From NCBI RefSeq assembly GCF_900107685.1, contig NZ_FNRQ01000001.1, forward strand, positions 1,529,787 to 1,593,786: a stretch of DNA of 64,000 nt. The letters are read 5' to 3'. This document shows, one piece after another, positions 54,147 to 62,919 of this stretch. Made by a program: the position numbers and the translations under genes. Below the pieces are notes generated by a model, which saw only the letters and a program-made list of their open reading frames with translations, was not told where the DNA came from and ran no database searches. This DNA comes from Paraburkholderia sartisoli. GTDB taxonomy: Bacteria; Pseudomonadota; Gammaproteobacteria; Burkholderiales; Burkholderiaceae. The stretch's first letter is position 1. Every line of letters begins with the position of its first letter.

Positions 54147-55004
54147 TCAAACCACTCCAGACGAACGGATTTCAGCGAGCCGTTTCTTCATGTGGAGCAC
54201 GTCGCGCGTGTGCTGGTCGCCTTTGCGGAGCGCCACACTGGTGGAAAGAATATCCACAATGACGAGTGCTGCGAGACGCGAAGTCGTAGGTGTGTAGACG
54301 TCGGTATTTTCCAGCGTCTCGGCAATCACGGCTACGTCCGCATAGCGCGTGATGGGACTCTCCGAACCGGTGATGACGACCACGCTCGCACCGCGTTCCC
54401 GTGCGGTGCGTACCACTTCAACCAGTGAGCGCGTTGCGCCAGTGTTCGAAATGGCGACTACGGCGTCGCCAGGCTTTAGCATGGACGCCGCAATGAACTG
54501 TTGATGCGAATCCTGATGCGCAACACACGGCACGCCGAACAGCGGGAATTTTTGCTGCGCGTCGAGCGCGACAATGCCTGACGCTCCAAAGCCGAAAAAC
54601 TCGATGCGATTGGCCGTCGACAATATGTCGACGGCGCGGCCAATCGCGGAGAAATCCAGCTTCTTGCGCGCCCAGTCGAGACTTGTAATCGTATAGTCAA
54701 AAATCTTGGTCGCGACCGTTTCCGGGTCGTCTCCGCCGGCGAGCACCGAATGTGCCGCGGGCGCGCCCAGTGCCAGACTTTGCACGACCCGGATCTTGAA
54801 CTCGCGAAAGCCGCTGCAGCCGATGGTGGTGCAAAAGCGCAGCACGGTCGGCTCGCTGACCTGGGCGAGGCGGGCGAGTTCGGCGAGACTGATGTCGGCA
54901 ATCGAATTGAGATTGGCGAGGATATACTCGGCCACCTGCCGGCTGCCGCGCCTCAGATTGGGCCGGGCGCGGTCGATCAGTTCGAGGATGTTGTAATCGG
55001 ACAC
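54147..55004 (-). CDS. RpiR/MurR-family transcriptional regulator
   Basis: A 285-residue regulator with an N-terminal RpiR helix-turn-helix (IADISLAELARLAQVSEPTVLRFCTTIGCSGFREFKIRV) and a C-terminal SIS sugar-phosphate-binding domain (RIEFFGFGASGIVALDAQQKF, AISNTGATRSLVEVV, VVITGSESPITRYADV). It would sense a phosphorylated sugar. I chose the GTG at 55004 because GAAGGA stands 7 nt before it; the open frame continues to 55073 but is cut by a large hairpin at 55028-55055. It ends the leftward operon, after the ABC permease gene. The dyads at 60.3-60.4 kb are its most likely operators. Confidence 0.84.
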   Translation of the reverse strand: MSDYNILELIDRARPNLRRGSRQVAEYILANLNSIADISLAELARLAQVSEPTVLRFCTTIGCSGFREFKIRVVQSLALGAPAAHSVLAGGDDPETVATKIFDYTITSLDWARKKLDFSAIGRAVDILSTANRIEFFGFGASGIVALDAQQKFPLFGVPCVAHQDSHQQFIAASMLKPGDAVVAISNTGATRSLVEVVRTARERGASVVVITGSESPITRYADVAVIAETLENTDVYTPTTSRLAALVIVDILSTSVALRKGDQHTRDVLHMKKRLAEIRSSGVV

Positions 55005-55027
55005 TGCACGTTCCTTCGCTGGATAAG

Positions 55028-55055
55028 CGCGGGGCGCCACGAATGGCGCCCCGCG
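55028..55055. repeat. 12-bp perfect hairpin before rpiR
   Basis: CGCGGGGCGCCA (55028-55039), loop CGAA (TTCG on the minus strand), TGGCGCCCCGCG (55044-55055). It lies between the permease stop and the rpiR GTG. There is no T-run, so it probably stabilises or partly attenuates the operon mRNA. It argues against the upstream rpiR start at 55073. Confidence 0.65.
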
Positions 55056-55088
55056 AGAAGGGTTCATTGGCAAAGTGTATCGGAAGAC

Positions 55089-56087
55089 CTAGCGGCGCCA
55101 CAAACGCGCGCCGCGCTGCGACAGAACGGCGGCGACAATGATCACACCCATCACAACCTGCTGATGGTATCCCGGCACGCTGGCGAGGTTCATGATGTTG
55201 CCTATCACGCCTAGAATCAGTACACCCATCAGCGTATTCAACGCGCCGCCTTTGCCACCGGCCAGACTCGCACCGCCAATGACGACCGCCGCGATCACGG
55301 TCAGCTCGTCACCGACACCGACCGTCGGTGCGCCAACACCCGCACGTGACGTAGAGATGATGCCCGCGAGTGCCGCCAGCACGCCGGAAGCCACATAGGT
55401 GCCGAGTACATGCCGCGCGACGGGCACGCCCGATAGCCGCACGGCTTCCTCATTGGAGCCAATGGCGCGCACGATGCGTCCGGCACGCAGCCGGTTCAGC
55501 GCGAAGCCGCCGGCGATGAATACGATCAGCATCACAAACGTCGGCCCCGGAATGCCGAAATACGCATGACGGCCAAAGTCGAGCAGCGCCTGGCCCGGAT
55601 CATCGACAAGAATCGGTGAACCGTTCGACACGATCATGGCAATGCCGCGCGCAACGGTCATCATGGCCAGCGTGACGACGAAGGGCGTGAGCCGCGACCA
55701 CGCGACCAGCACGCCCGAGACGAAACCGCACAACGCACCGACGAACAGCGAGGCGCACAGTGCAAAAAACAGACCGTGCTGTGGGATGAGCATCGCCGAC
55801 AGCACACTGCCGAGCGCCGCGATTGAACCCACCGACAGATCGATGCCACCGGTCAGCACGACAAGCAGCATCCCGACCGACATGATGCCGACGCCCGCCA
55901 CCTGGCGCGAGATGTTGGCCAGATTCGGCACCGACAGAAAATCTTCGGATACGAACGAGGCGGCAATCATGAGCACGACGAGAATGGCGACCGTGTTGAA
56001 GCGGCGTGCGACCGCCCACCATTGCTTCGCGTGTGCGCGGCCAGAATTCGACTCGTGCGATTCCGGCGTAACGGCGCTGGGATTCAT
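55089..56087 (-). CDS. Sugar ABC transporter permease (RbsC-like)
   Basis: A 332-residue membrane protein of the ribose/xylose-type permease family. Multiple hydrophobic segments are visible, e.g. FNTVAILVVLMIAASFVSEDFL, AGVGIMSVGMLLVVLTGGIDLSVGSIAALGSVLSAML and GLFFALCASLFVGALCGFVSGVLVAW. TGGIDLSVGS is the family's signature. The C-terminal GGASLAGGKGGALNTLMGVLILGVIGNIMNL is also typical. It dimerises to form the channel for the ATPase encoded 19 bp upstream and receives sugar from the binding protein at 57.7 kb. Confidence 0.9.
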   Translation of the reverse strand: MNPSAVTPESHESNSGRAHAKQWWAVARRFNTVAILVVLMIAASFVSEDFLSVPNLANISRQVAGVGIMSVGMLLVVLTGGIDLSVGSIAALGSVLSAMLIPQHGLFFALCASLFVGALCGFVSGVLVAWSRLTPFVVTLAMMTVARGIAMIVSNGSPILVDDPGQALLDFGRHAYFGIPGPTFVMLIVFIAGGFALNRLRAGRIVRAIGSNEEAVRLSGVPVARHVLGTYVASGVLAALAGIISTSRAGVGAPTVGVGDELTVIAAVVIGGASLAGGKGGALNTLMGVLILGVIGNIMNLASVPGYHQQVVMGVIIVAAVLSQRGARLWRR

Positions 56088-56106
56088 GATGTGTATCTCC
56101 GGGTAT

Positions 56107-57624
56107 TCAATGTGAGAGTGCAGCGGATCCGGCGTGACCGTCCGGTTTGCCGCGCTGCAGGGACAGCGACAGGATGCGTTCCTCGCTGTAATCTTCAGGG
56201 TCGAGTTGTCCGCGAATGCGGCCTTCGCCCATCACGAGAATCCGGTCGCAGATGCCCATCAGCTCCTGGTGATCGGACGAGATTACGAGTACGGCTTTGC
56301 CGCGCTCCGCGAGCTGGTTGATGAGCGTGTAGATTTCGACCTTGGCGCCGACGTCGACGCCGCGCGTCGGCTCGTCGAGCATGATCAGGTCGCCGTCCGC
56401 GTGGAACCATTTGGCAAGCACCACTTTTTGCTGGTTGCCGCCAGAAAGCGTCGAGACGTCTGCGTCCATTGAGCGCGCCTTGATGCGCAGCGCCTCCATC
56501 AGCTTCCTTACATGGTCACGTTCGCGTCGAAACGCGAGTATGCCAAATGGACCGCTCACCGTGTTCAGCGCGGCGAGGGTGGCGTTGATCCGGATCGGCA
56601 TGGAGAGCACCGCGCCCTGGGTCTTGCGGTCTTCGGGCACGAGTCCGATACCGGCGCGCACGGCGGCGACCGGCGAGCGGATGTTGAGCTTTTTTTGCCT
56701 GAGCTCGATCGTGCCGCTTTCGCGCTGATCCGCGCCGAAGATGAGCCGGGCGACTTCGGTACGCCCCGAGCCGATCAGGCCACCCAGACCCACGACTTCA
56801 CCCGCTCTCAGCGCAAAGGACACGTCCTGTACCATCTTGCCGTGCGAGAGGTGGGTGACCTTCAACACTTCATCGCCGATGGTCGCATGACGTTGCGGAA
56901 ACAGGACGGAGAGAGGGCGTCCCACCATTTTGCGGATCAGTTCGTCGCGCGTGATGTCGGCCGGCTTTACCGTGTCCACGCGTCGGCCATCCTTTAGCAC
57001 GGTGATGCGGTCCGCAATGGCAAACACCTCTTCAAGCCTGTGCGAAATATAGACAATGCCTACGCCGCGCGAGCGCAGATCACGCACGATATCGAGCAGA
57101 CGGTAAGTGTCCGACGGCGCGAGTGCCGCAGTGGGTTCGTCCAGCACGAGCAGCTTGAGCGTGCCGCTCAACGCCTTGGCGATTTCGATCACCTGGCATT
57201 GCGCGGCGGACATCGTCTCGACCAGTGCGGCGGGATCGATATCGAAGCCGAGACTTGCGATCAGGTCGCGCGCCTTTTTACGCAGCGCGCGCCAGTCGAT
57301 CACCGGCGGCATCGCGCCGAGAAACACGTTTTCGGCAACGGAGAGAGCCGGCGCGAGTGCGGTTTCCTGGTGAATCACCGCGATCCCTTCAGCCAGCGAC
57401 GCGTGCGGGTTGCGAAAGCTCATCTCGCGACCTTCGACGTGCATGGTGCCGGCGTCTGGCTGGTGACCGCCGCCCATCACCCGCATCAGCGTCGATTTGC
57501 CCGCGCCGTTTTCGCCGACGAGCGCATGTACCTCGCCGCTGAACACATCGAAGTCGATGCCTTCGATCGCATGAATGCCACCGAAGCGTTTGTCGATGCC
57601 GGCAAGCGCGATGAACGGACTCAT
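56107..57624 (-). CDS. Sugar ABC transporter ATP-binding protein (RbsA/MglA-like, two ABC domains)
   Basis: A 505-residue tandem ATPase. The first half has Walker A GENGAGKS (37-44), signature MSAAQCQVIEIAKAL and Walker B LLVLDEPTAAL. The second half has the degenerate P-loop GLIGSGRTE, a proper signature LSGGNQQKVVLAKWF and LIMLDEPTRGVDVGAK. This asymmetry is the norm for RbsA-type proteins. It powers import of a monosaccharide or polyol. The gene follows the binding-protein gene by 64 bp, a gap that holds a strong hairpin. Confidence 0.9.
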   Translation of the reverse strand: MSPFIALAGIDKRFGGIHAIEGIDFDVFSGEVHALVGENGAGKSTLMRVMGGGHQPDAGTMHVEGREMSFRNPHASLAEGIAVIHQETALAPALSVAENVFLGAMPPVIDWRALRKKARDLIASLGFDIDPAALVETMSAAQCQVIEIAKALSGTLKLLVLDEPTAALAPSDTYRLLDIVRDLRSRGVGIVYISHRLEEVFAIADRITVLKDGRRVDTVKPADITRDELIRKMVGRPLSVLFPQRHATIGDEVLKVTHLSHGKMVQDVSFALRAGEVVGLGGLIGSGRTEVARLIFGADQRESGTIELRQKKLNIRSPVAAVRAGIGLVPEDRKTQGAVLSMPIRINATLAALNTVSGPFGILAFRRERDHVRKLMEALRIKARSMDADVSTLSGGNQQKVVLAKWFHADGDLIMLDEPTRGVDVGAKVEIYTLINQLAERGKAVLVISSDHQELMGICDRILVMGEGRIRGQLDPEDYSEERILSLSLQRGKPDGHAGSAALSH

Positions 57625-57644
57625 ATGACTGTCTCCAATGCATG

Positions 57645-57669
57645 CACGCGCCGGAACATCCGGCGCGTG
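57645..57669. repeat. 11-bp hairpin between binding-protein and ATPase genes
   Basis: CACGCGCCGGA (57645-57655), loop ACA, TCCGGCGCGTG (57659-57669), perfect arms and no T-run. A stem at this place usually protects the 3' end of the binding-protein message so that it is made in excess over ATPase and permease. Confidence 0.7.
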
Positions 57670-57688
57670 GCCGCCACGATCTGGCGCG

Positions 57689-58666
57689 TCAGAAAATCGC
57701 CTTGGGGTTGTAATAGGTGTCGACGTTGCTCTTGTTGATGACAGCAGACGGCGTATACGAAATCTTCGGCACGTTCACCGCCTGACCTAGCGCGGCCTTG
57801 ACGCCGATATCGACCGCGGTGCGCGCAACCAGTGCCGGGTCATTCAGCGCGGTGGCGCCGTACTTGCCCTGCTTGATCAACGCAAGCGCTTCCTTCTGAC
57901 CATCGGCCGCGGCCACGAGCGTGATGCCCTGGCGATTCGCGCTTTCGATTGCGCGGCGAGCGCCCAGCACCATGCTGTCGTTTTCGCCGAGCACCATGTT
58001 GATGTCCTTGTTGGCGACGAGCAGATCTTCCATCGCCTTCAGGCCGCCTTCATCGGACCAGTTGCCCCAGCCCTGGCCGACCACCTGCACGTTGACCTTG
58101 CCGGTTCTTGCGAGCTGCGCCTCCATGATTCCTTCGAGTACACCGTCGCGACGTTCCTTGCCGACCGGATTACCTTTCTCGCCCGAAATCAGCGCGATTT
58201 TCAGGGGTTTGTCGCCCATCGTGTCCACCACCCACTTGCCGACCAGCGCGCCGTTTTCGCGGTTGGACGATTGCACCAGCGTCAGGTAATTCGCCTTCGG
58301 ATCGAGCGTGCTATCGATCACGACCACCTTCACGCCGGCGGCAGTGGCCGCGTTGACTGCGTTGACGAGACCCTTCGGATCAGCCGGGTCGATGATCAGT
58401 ACCTTGATGCCGCGGGTCACGAGATCCTCGACGTCGGAAATCTGCTTGCCCATCTTTCCCTGGGCGTCCGCGACGATGACCTCTTCGCCGAGTTCCTTTG
58501 CACGCGCCTTTGCGGATTCCATCGCCGCGGCAAAGTACGGCGCGTTGAGCACCTTCATCGAAATGCCGACCTTGATCCTGTCGGCGGCCAGGGCGGGGCT
58601 GGCCGCGACTGCGGCCGCAACGGCCAGTGCCACGCCACTGAGTACCTGCTTCACGAAATGCGTCAT
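57689..58666 (-). CDS. Sugar ABC transporter substrate-binding protein (RbsB-like)
   Basis: A 325-residue periplasmic binding protein with a clear signal peptide (LSGVALAVAAAVAASPALA/AD). The mature part is a type I fold: RIKVGISMKVLNAPYFAAAMESAKARAKELG, LVTRGIKVLIIDPADPKGLVNAVNAA, KVVVIDSTLDPKANYLTLVQSSNRENGALVG, LGENDSMVLGARRAIESANRQGITLVAAADGQKEAL. These match ribose/galactitol-like periplasmic proteins; the exact ligand cannot be read. The ATG has CGAAGGAGGAG upstream, the strongest ribosome site of the operon. Confidence 0.9.
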   Translation of the reverse strand: MTHFVKQVLSGVALAVAAAVAASPALAADRIKVGISMKVLNAPYFAAAMESAKARAKELGEEVIVADAQGKMGKQISDVEDLVTRGIKVLIIDPADPKGLVNAVNAATAAGVKVVVIDSTLDPKANYLTLVQSSNRENGALVGKWVVDTMGDKPLKIALISGEKGNPVGKERRDGVLEGIMEAQLARTGKVNVQVVGQGWGNWSDEGGLKAMEDLLVANKDINMVLGENDSMVLGARRAIESANRQGITLVAAADGQKEALALIKQGKYGATALNDPALVARTAVDIGVKAALGQAVNVPKISYTPSAVINKSNVDTYYNPKAIF

Positions 58667-58767
58667 GTCTCCTCCTTCGTTATGGGTGTTACGCGAGTGA
58701 TCGAAATGGAAATGGCTTGAAACACGGCTCGTTCAAGAGCCTTTTATGCGGCTTGCCAGAGGCGGCG

Positions 58768-60204
58768 TCACGGCGGCAACAGCTTGCCGGGATTTAACAG
58801 GTTCAGCGGGTCAAGAGCGGCTTTCACCGCGCGCATCGCAGCGAGTTCGGCGGGTGAGCGCGACAGTGCCAGCACCTTGAGCTTTTTCAGGCCAATGCCG
58901 TGTTCCGCGGAGACGGAACCGCCCATTTCTCCGGTCACGCCATAGACGACCTCTTGCACTTCAGGCGCGGTAGTGGGCGGCCAGTCAGGCTCCTGCACGA
59001 CGATGTGCAGATTGCCGTCACCCAGGTGGCCGTAGATCAGAATCGTGGCGTTCGGCCAGCGTTCCCGCAGTCGCGCTTCGCAGCGGCGCGCGGCTTCGCC
59101 GACGTCCACGATCGAAAAGCTCACGTCGAACGACACACGCCCGGGGATCAGGCGGGGATATTCGCCGGGGGCATCGCGAATCGCCCAGAAAGCCGCGGCA
59201 TCCGATTCGGACGTGGCGAGCGCGGCGTCGGCGATGACATGGGTTTCGAGCATGTCGGCGAGGAATTCTTCGAATGCAGCCGCCTGTCGCTCAGGATCGG
59301 CACCGTTGCTTTCGAGCAGCACGTAGTACGCATGTCTGCCTTCCAGCGGCGCTCGCAACTCAGGCAACCGTTGCAGGACGAAGTCATGGTAGCCGGGCCA
59401 CATCACCTCGAACGCGGACACGCCCCCCGGCAGACGTTCCTGTGCCGCGCGCAACAGCGTTGTCACCGCGTCGTAGTCGGGCACCCCGCACCATGCGGTA
59501 CACACCGCGCGAGGTTTTGGGCGCAACCGCAGTACGGCGCGCGTGATGACCGCGAGCGTGCCTTCACTGCCAATCAGCAGATTACGCAGGTCGTAGCCGG
59601 TGTTGTTCTTGATCATCTTGCGCAGACCGCCGACGATGCTGCCGTCCGCGAGTACCGCTTCAACATCCAGCACCTGCTCGCGCATCATGCCGTACTTGAT
59701 CACGCGGTTGCCGCCCGCATTGGTGGCGAGGTTGCCGCCAATCGTGCAACTGCCGCGCGCGCCGAGATCCAGCGGGAACATGAAGCCCGCTGCGTCGGCT
59801 GCTTCCTGGACAGTTTGCAGCGGCGTGCCCGCGAACACCGTCATGGCGGCACCCACGCTGTCGATGCTCTCAATGCCGCTCATCCGCTCCATGCTGAGCG
59901 CGACTTCGCCGCCGAGCATGCATGCACCGCCGGCCAGTCCCGTCAATCCACCTTGAGTCACGACCGGCTGGCCGTACTCGTGGCAGATCTTCATGACGGT
60001 GGCGACCTGATCCGTGGTGCGCGGCCGGATCAGCGCGACGGGCTCGGCGCTAGGCGTGCGGCTCCAGTCCGCGTGTTTCCGTCCTGCGAATTCGCCCGGC
60101 AGGCTCACCACGTCCGCGCCCAGTGCGTCGTGCAATGTGCGGACCGCCCGGGCGCTTTGCCCGGAAATGGGAGCGGCCGCATCGCGCGTTTCTGTGTCCT
60201 GCAT
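58768..60204 (-). CDS. FAD-binding 2-hydroxyacid dehydrogenase (GlcD/D2HGDH-like)
   Basis: A 478-residue VAO-type flavoprotein. The FAD-binding PP-loop is VVTQGGLTGLAGG, followed by MFPLDLGARGSCTIGGNLATNAGGNRVIKYGMMREQVL; the C-terminal part has YGHLGDGNLHIVV and the EHGIGLKK motif with metal/substrate-binding His residues. Family members oxidise D-2-hydroxyacids (D-lactate, glycolate, D-2-hydroxyglutarate), several of them with ETF as electron acceptor. An etfB gene begins at the far end of the divergent operon. The ATG at 60204 is used because family sequence starts there, with GGAGAC upstream. It is the first gene of the leftward operon. Confidence 0.86.
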   Translation of the reverse strand: MQDTETRDAAAPISGQSARAVRTLHDALGADVVSLPGEFAGRKHADWSRTPSAEPVALIRPRTTDQVATVMKICHEYGQPVVTQGGLTGLAGGACMLGGEVALSMERMSGIESIDSVGAAMTVFAGTPLQTVQEAADAAGFMFPLDLGARGSCTIGGNLATNAGGNRVIKYGMMREQVLDVEAVLADGSIVGGLRKMIKNNTGYDLRNLLIGSEGTLAVITRAVLRLRPKPRAVCTAWCGVPDYDAVTTLLRAAQERLPGGVSAFEVMWPGYHDFVLQRLPELRAPLEGRHAYYVLLESNGADPERQAAAFEEFLADMLETHVIADAALATSESDAAAFWAIRDAPGEYPRLIPGRVSFDVSFSIVDVGEAARRCEARLRERWPNATILIYGHLGDGNLHIVVQEPDWPPTTAPEVQEVVYGVTGEMGGSVSAEHGIGLKKLKVLALSRSPAELAAMRAVKAALDPLNLLNPGKLLPP

Positions 60205-60306
60205 TGCATGTCTCCGAAGACGATTGTCGTGCGGCAGGCGTCGCTGAAGACCTTTGGGAAGCACGCTTTGTCGCGGCTTCAATCTTTAGTTTGCCTCAAT
60301 GAAAAC

Positions 60307-60321
60307 GATAGTAACACTATC
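60307..60321. promoter_or_regulatory. Dyad GATAGT-AAC-ACTATC, possible operator
   Basis: A perfect inverted repeat of 6-bp arms in the 243-bp divergent region, nearer the leftward gene. Its AGTAAC core recurs as GTTACT in the dyad at 60382-60402. RpiR-type regulators bind such short symmetric AT-rich sites. Confidence 0.5.
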
Positions 60322-60381
60322 AAGTTAATTGAGTAAACTGCCATATATTCCGGGAAAACCCCGATAACACCAGAAAAATCA

Positions 60382-60413
60382 AACTTCAATGTTACTGAAG
60401 TTAACGTTATACT
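60382..60413 (+). promoter_or_regulatory. Promoter and operator of the rightward operon
   Basis: AACTTCA (60382-60388) and TGAAGTT (60396-60402) form a dyad with 7-bp arms and a 7-bp spacer. A -10-like TATACT lies at 60408-60413 and a -35-like TTCAAT at 60385-60390, 17 bp apart, so the dyad covers the -35 box. A repressor bound here would block the promoter. Confidence 0.55.
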
Positions 60414-60447
60414 CGGGCCAACAATCACTCATAGGGAGATGGAATTC

Positions 60448-61095
60448 ATGCAGTGGCCTGAACCGCGCTCATTCGACGTGAACCTCGAGACCGGCCTGAT
60501 GGAAGGCACGGGTACGCGTTACCAGAAGCGCCTCGCAGACCTGGACGGTCTATATGCGGATGCAGCAGCGTTTAGCGCACTCGCATCGTCACGTGGCAAC
60601 GACATCGTCTACGACGTTACCGACCATCGCCCCAGCGACCAGCCCGGCGACCTGATCACCGGCGTGACGCGCATGAGTCCCGGCAAGGTGGGCAATGAAT
60701 ACTTCATGACGCGCGGCCATATCCACGCGAACATCGACCGGCCCGAGCTGTATTTCGGTCTCAAGGGCAGGGGGCTGATGCTGATGGAGTCGCCCGATGG
60801 TGAAACGCGTATCGTCGAAATCCGCGCGAATACGGTGTGCTATGTGCCGCCGCGCTGGATCCACCGCTCGGTGAATCTGGGCGCGGACGACTTCGTGATG
60901 CTGTTCTGCTATCCGGCAGACTCGGGGCAGGACTACGCCATCATCGAAAAGTCGAACGGTATGCGGCTACGGGTTGTCGGGGACGGCAAAGGCGGTTGGC
61001 GCAGCGAGCCAAACCCGGCGTACCGGGAGCGTTCGAATGTGGAGGTCGATGAACTGATCGCGCGGGCGAGCAAAAGCGAAGGAGTCACGCCATGA
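60448..61095 (+). CDS. Cupin-type sugar-phosphate isomerase (archaeal-type glucose-6-phosphate isomerase family)
   Basis: A 215-residue cupin. TRGHIHANIDRPELYFGLKGRG supplies the first motif with His 91, His 93 and Glu 100, and VPPRWIHRSVN the second with His 139, the metal-binding set of the PF06560 isomerases known from archaea such as Pyrococcus. The reaction would be an aldose-ketose interconversion; glucose 6-phosphate is only one option. I prefer the ATG at 60448, 9 nt past AGGGAG, to the ATG at 60439 which touches that site. It starts the rightward operon and overlaps the next gene by 4 bp. Confidence 0.82.
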   Translation: MQWPEPRSFDVNLETGLMEGTGTRYQKRLADLDGLYADAAAFSALASSRGNDIVYDVTDHRPSDQPGDLITGVTRMSPGKVGNEYFMTRGHIHANIDRPELYFGLKGRGLMLMESPDGETRIVEIRANTVCYVPPRWIHRSVNLGADDFVMLFCYPADSGQDYAIIEKSNGMRLRVVGDGKGGWRSEPNPAYRERSNVEVDELIARASKSEGVTP

Positions 61096-62063
61096 TCTAT
61101 CAACCGGCACAGCGGCCAACGTTCTATTTCATTGGCGTCACGACCGCTCAAAGCTCGATCATGCGGGTGTTTCCGGCGTGGGCGAAGCATCTGGGTCTGG
61201 GCGACGTGGAAATGAAGGGCATCGACTTCGAGCCGCATTCGTCGCCGCAGGCGTATCGCGAGGCGGTCGGGTTTCTGCGCAACGACCCGTTGTCGCTTGG
61301 CGCGCTTGTCACCACGCACAAGATCGATCTGTACGCCGCCTGCCGCGATCTGTTCGACGAAATCGACCCGCACGCGCTGATGATGGGCGAGACCAGTTGC
61401 CTGTCCAAACGTAACGGCAAGTTCATCTGTCACGCGAAGGACCCTATCACGTCCGGTTTTGCACTGGACGGGTTCCTGCCGGAGCAGCATTTCGCCCGGA
61501 CCGGCGCTGAGGTTTTCTCGATGGGCGCGGGCGGATCGACGATCGCGCTAACGTGGCATCTGATGCAGCGAAGCCGCGGCGCGAACCGGCCTTCCAGGGT
61601 GATCGTGTCGAACCGGTCGGCGGCGCGGCTCGAGGAAATCGAGCGGATTCATCGCGAGCTGGATTCAGGTGTGCCCTGCGAGTACGTCGAGGCGCCGCGC
61701 CCTGAAGATAACGACGTCGTGCTCGCGCGGCTCTCGCCTGGTGCGCTGGTGATCAATGCCACGGGTCTCGGCAAAGATGCGCCGGGCTCGCCGCTTGGCA
61801 ATGCCGCGCGGTTTCCGCAACACGCGGTGGTGTGGGACCTCAACTACCGCGGCGACCTGATTTTTCTGGATCAGGCGCGCGCTCAGCAGCAATCGGCGCA
61901 ATTGCAGATCGAAGACGGCTGGACCTATTTCATCTATGGCTGGACACGGGTGATCGCCGAGGTGTTTGATGTCGGGATCCCGTCACGCGGCCCGGCTTTC
62001 GACGAGATTTGCCGGATCGCCGCCGGGGCGGGCAAACCCGCGCCGTCACGGCCGGTTGCCTGA
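61092..62063 (+). CDS. Shikimate-dehydrogenase-like NAD(P)-dependent oxidoreductase
   Basis: A 323-residue AroE-fold protein. The catalytic Lys is in ALVTTHKIDLY (K77) and the partner Asp in CHAKDPITSGFALDGF (D117), matching the NTDGxGF segment of AroE. The Rossmann loop is SMGAGGSTIAL (145-150) and VIVSNRS binds the cofactor ribose. It is longer than AroE (about 270 residues) and its substrate loops differ, so the substrate is probably another cyclic polyol or keto-acid, not shikimate. Its ATG overlaps the isomerase TGA (ATGA, 61092-61095). Confidence 0.78.
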   Translation: MIYQPAQRPTFYFIGVTTAQSSIMRVFPAWAKHLGLGDVEMKGIDFEPHSSPQAYREAVGFLRNDPLSLGALVTTHKIDLYAACRDLFDEIDPHALMMGETSCLSKRNGKFICHAKDPITSGFALDGFLPEQHFARTGAEVFSMGAGGSTIALTWHLMQRSRGANRPSRVIVSNRSAARLEEIERIHRELDSGVPCEYVEAPRPEDNDVVLARLSPGALVINATGLGKDAPGSPLGNAARFPQHAVVWDLNYRGDLIFLDQARAQQQSAQLQIEDGWTYFIYGWTRVIAEVFDVGIPSRGPAFDEICRIAAGAGKPAPSRPVA

Positions 62064-62143
62064 CCAGAAATGGCTGTGCGCAGCGACTGCCCGCCGGGGC
62101 TTATTCCTGTAACTGACACTTGAGACACGCGAAGGATCGACCG

Positions 62144-62917
62144 ATGTATCTGGACAAATTCAAGCTGGACGACAAGGTCGCGGTCGTCACGGGCGCTGCG
62201 CGCGGCATTGGCCTCGCCACCGTTGAGGCACTGGCCGAAGCGGGCGCGCTCGTGGTGCTGACCGACATGAACGCGGCGCTGCTCAACGAGGCAGTGGATG
62301 TGCTGCGCGCACGAGGCTTGCGCGTAGAAGGCGAACTGCTCGACGTGACCGATCCGAAGGCCGCGCAACGCGTCAATGACGCCGTCGTCGCACGGCACGG
62401 CCGCGTTGACGTGCTCGTGAACAACGCGGGTATTGCGATTTCAAATCACCCGGCTGAGACGATGGCCGATGAGGTCTGGAACAAGGTGATCGACGTCAAC
62501 CTCAATGGCGTGTTCTGGAGTTGCCGTGCATTCGGCAAAGGGATGCTGGAGCGCGGCGCGGGCAGCATCGTCAACGTGGGCTCCATGTCGGGTTTTATCG
62601 TCAACCGGCCGCAGGAACAGGCGAACTACAACGCTTCGAAGGCGGCAGTGCATCACCTGACGAAGTCGCTTGCAGCGGAGTGGGGCGCGCGGGGTGTCCG
62701 GGTGAACGCGGTGGCGCCCACCTATATCGACACTGAAATGAACAGGTACGTCTATGAAGACAAGGAGATGTACAGACACTGGGTTGGCGGCACGCCGATG
62801 AACCGGCTGGGTCGCGTGGACGAAGTGGCGTCGGTGGTGCTGTTTCTCGCGGGCGAGGCGGCGAGCCTGATGACTGGCTCGATCGTGCTCGCGGATGGCG
62901 GCTACGTGTGCTGGTGA
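62144..62917 (+). CDS. SDR-family oxidoreductase (sugar/polyol dehydrogenase type)
   Basis: A 257-residue classical SDR: VVTGAARGIGLATVEALAEAGA, DMN after the second strand (an Asp that favours NAD+), NNAGIAISNHPAET, the catalytic Ser in GSMSGFIVNRPQEQANYNASKAAV with Tyr/Lys, and MTGSIVLADGGYVCW. It resembles galactitol, ribitol and D-threitol dehydrogenases. In this operon it would oxidise the imported polyol or an intermediate. The ATG at 62144 has GAAGGA at good spacing; 80 bp separate it from the previous gene. Confidence 0.85.
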   Translation: MYLDKFKLDDKVAVVTGAARGIGLATVEALAEAGALVVLTDMNAALLNEAVDVLRARGLRVEGELLDVTDPKAAQRVNDAVVARHGRVDVLVNNAGIAISNHPAETMADEVWNKVIDVNLNGVFWSCRAFGKGMLERGAGSIVNVGSMSGFIVNRPQEQANYNASKAAVHHLTKSLAAEWGARGVRVNAVAPTYIDTEMNRYVYEDKEMYRHWVGGTPMNRLGRVDEVASVVLFLAGEAASLMTGSIVLADGGYVCW

Positions 62918-62919
62918 AC

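Noticed and set aside
58900..60336. A 478-codon plus-strand open frame opposite the FAD dehydrogenase
   Set aside because: The FAD-binding motifs on the minus strand are unmistakable, so the plus-strand frame is a shadow caused by codon bias.
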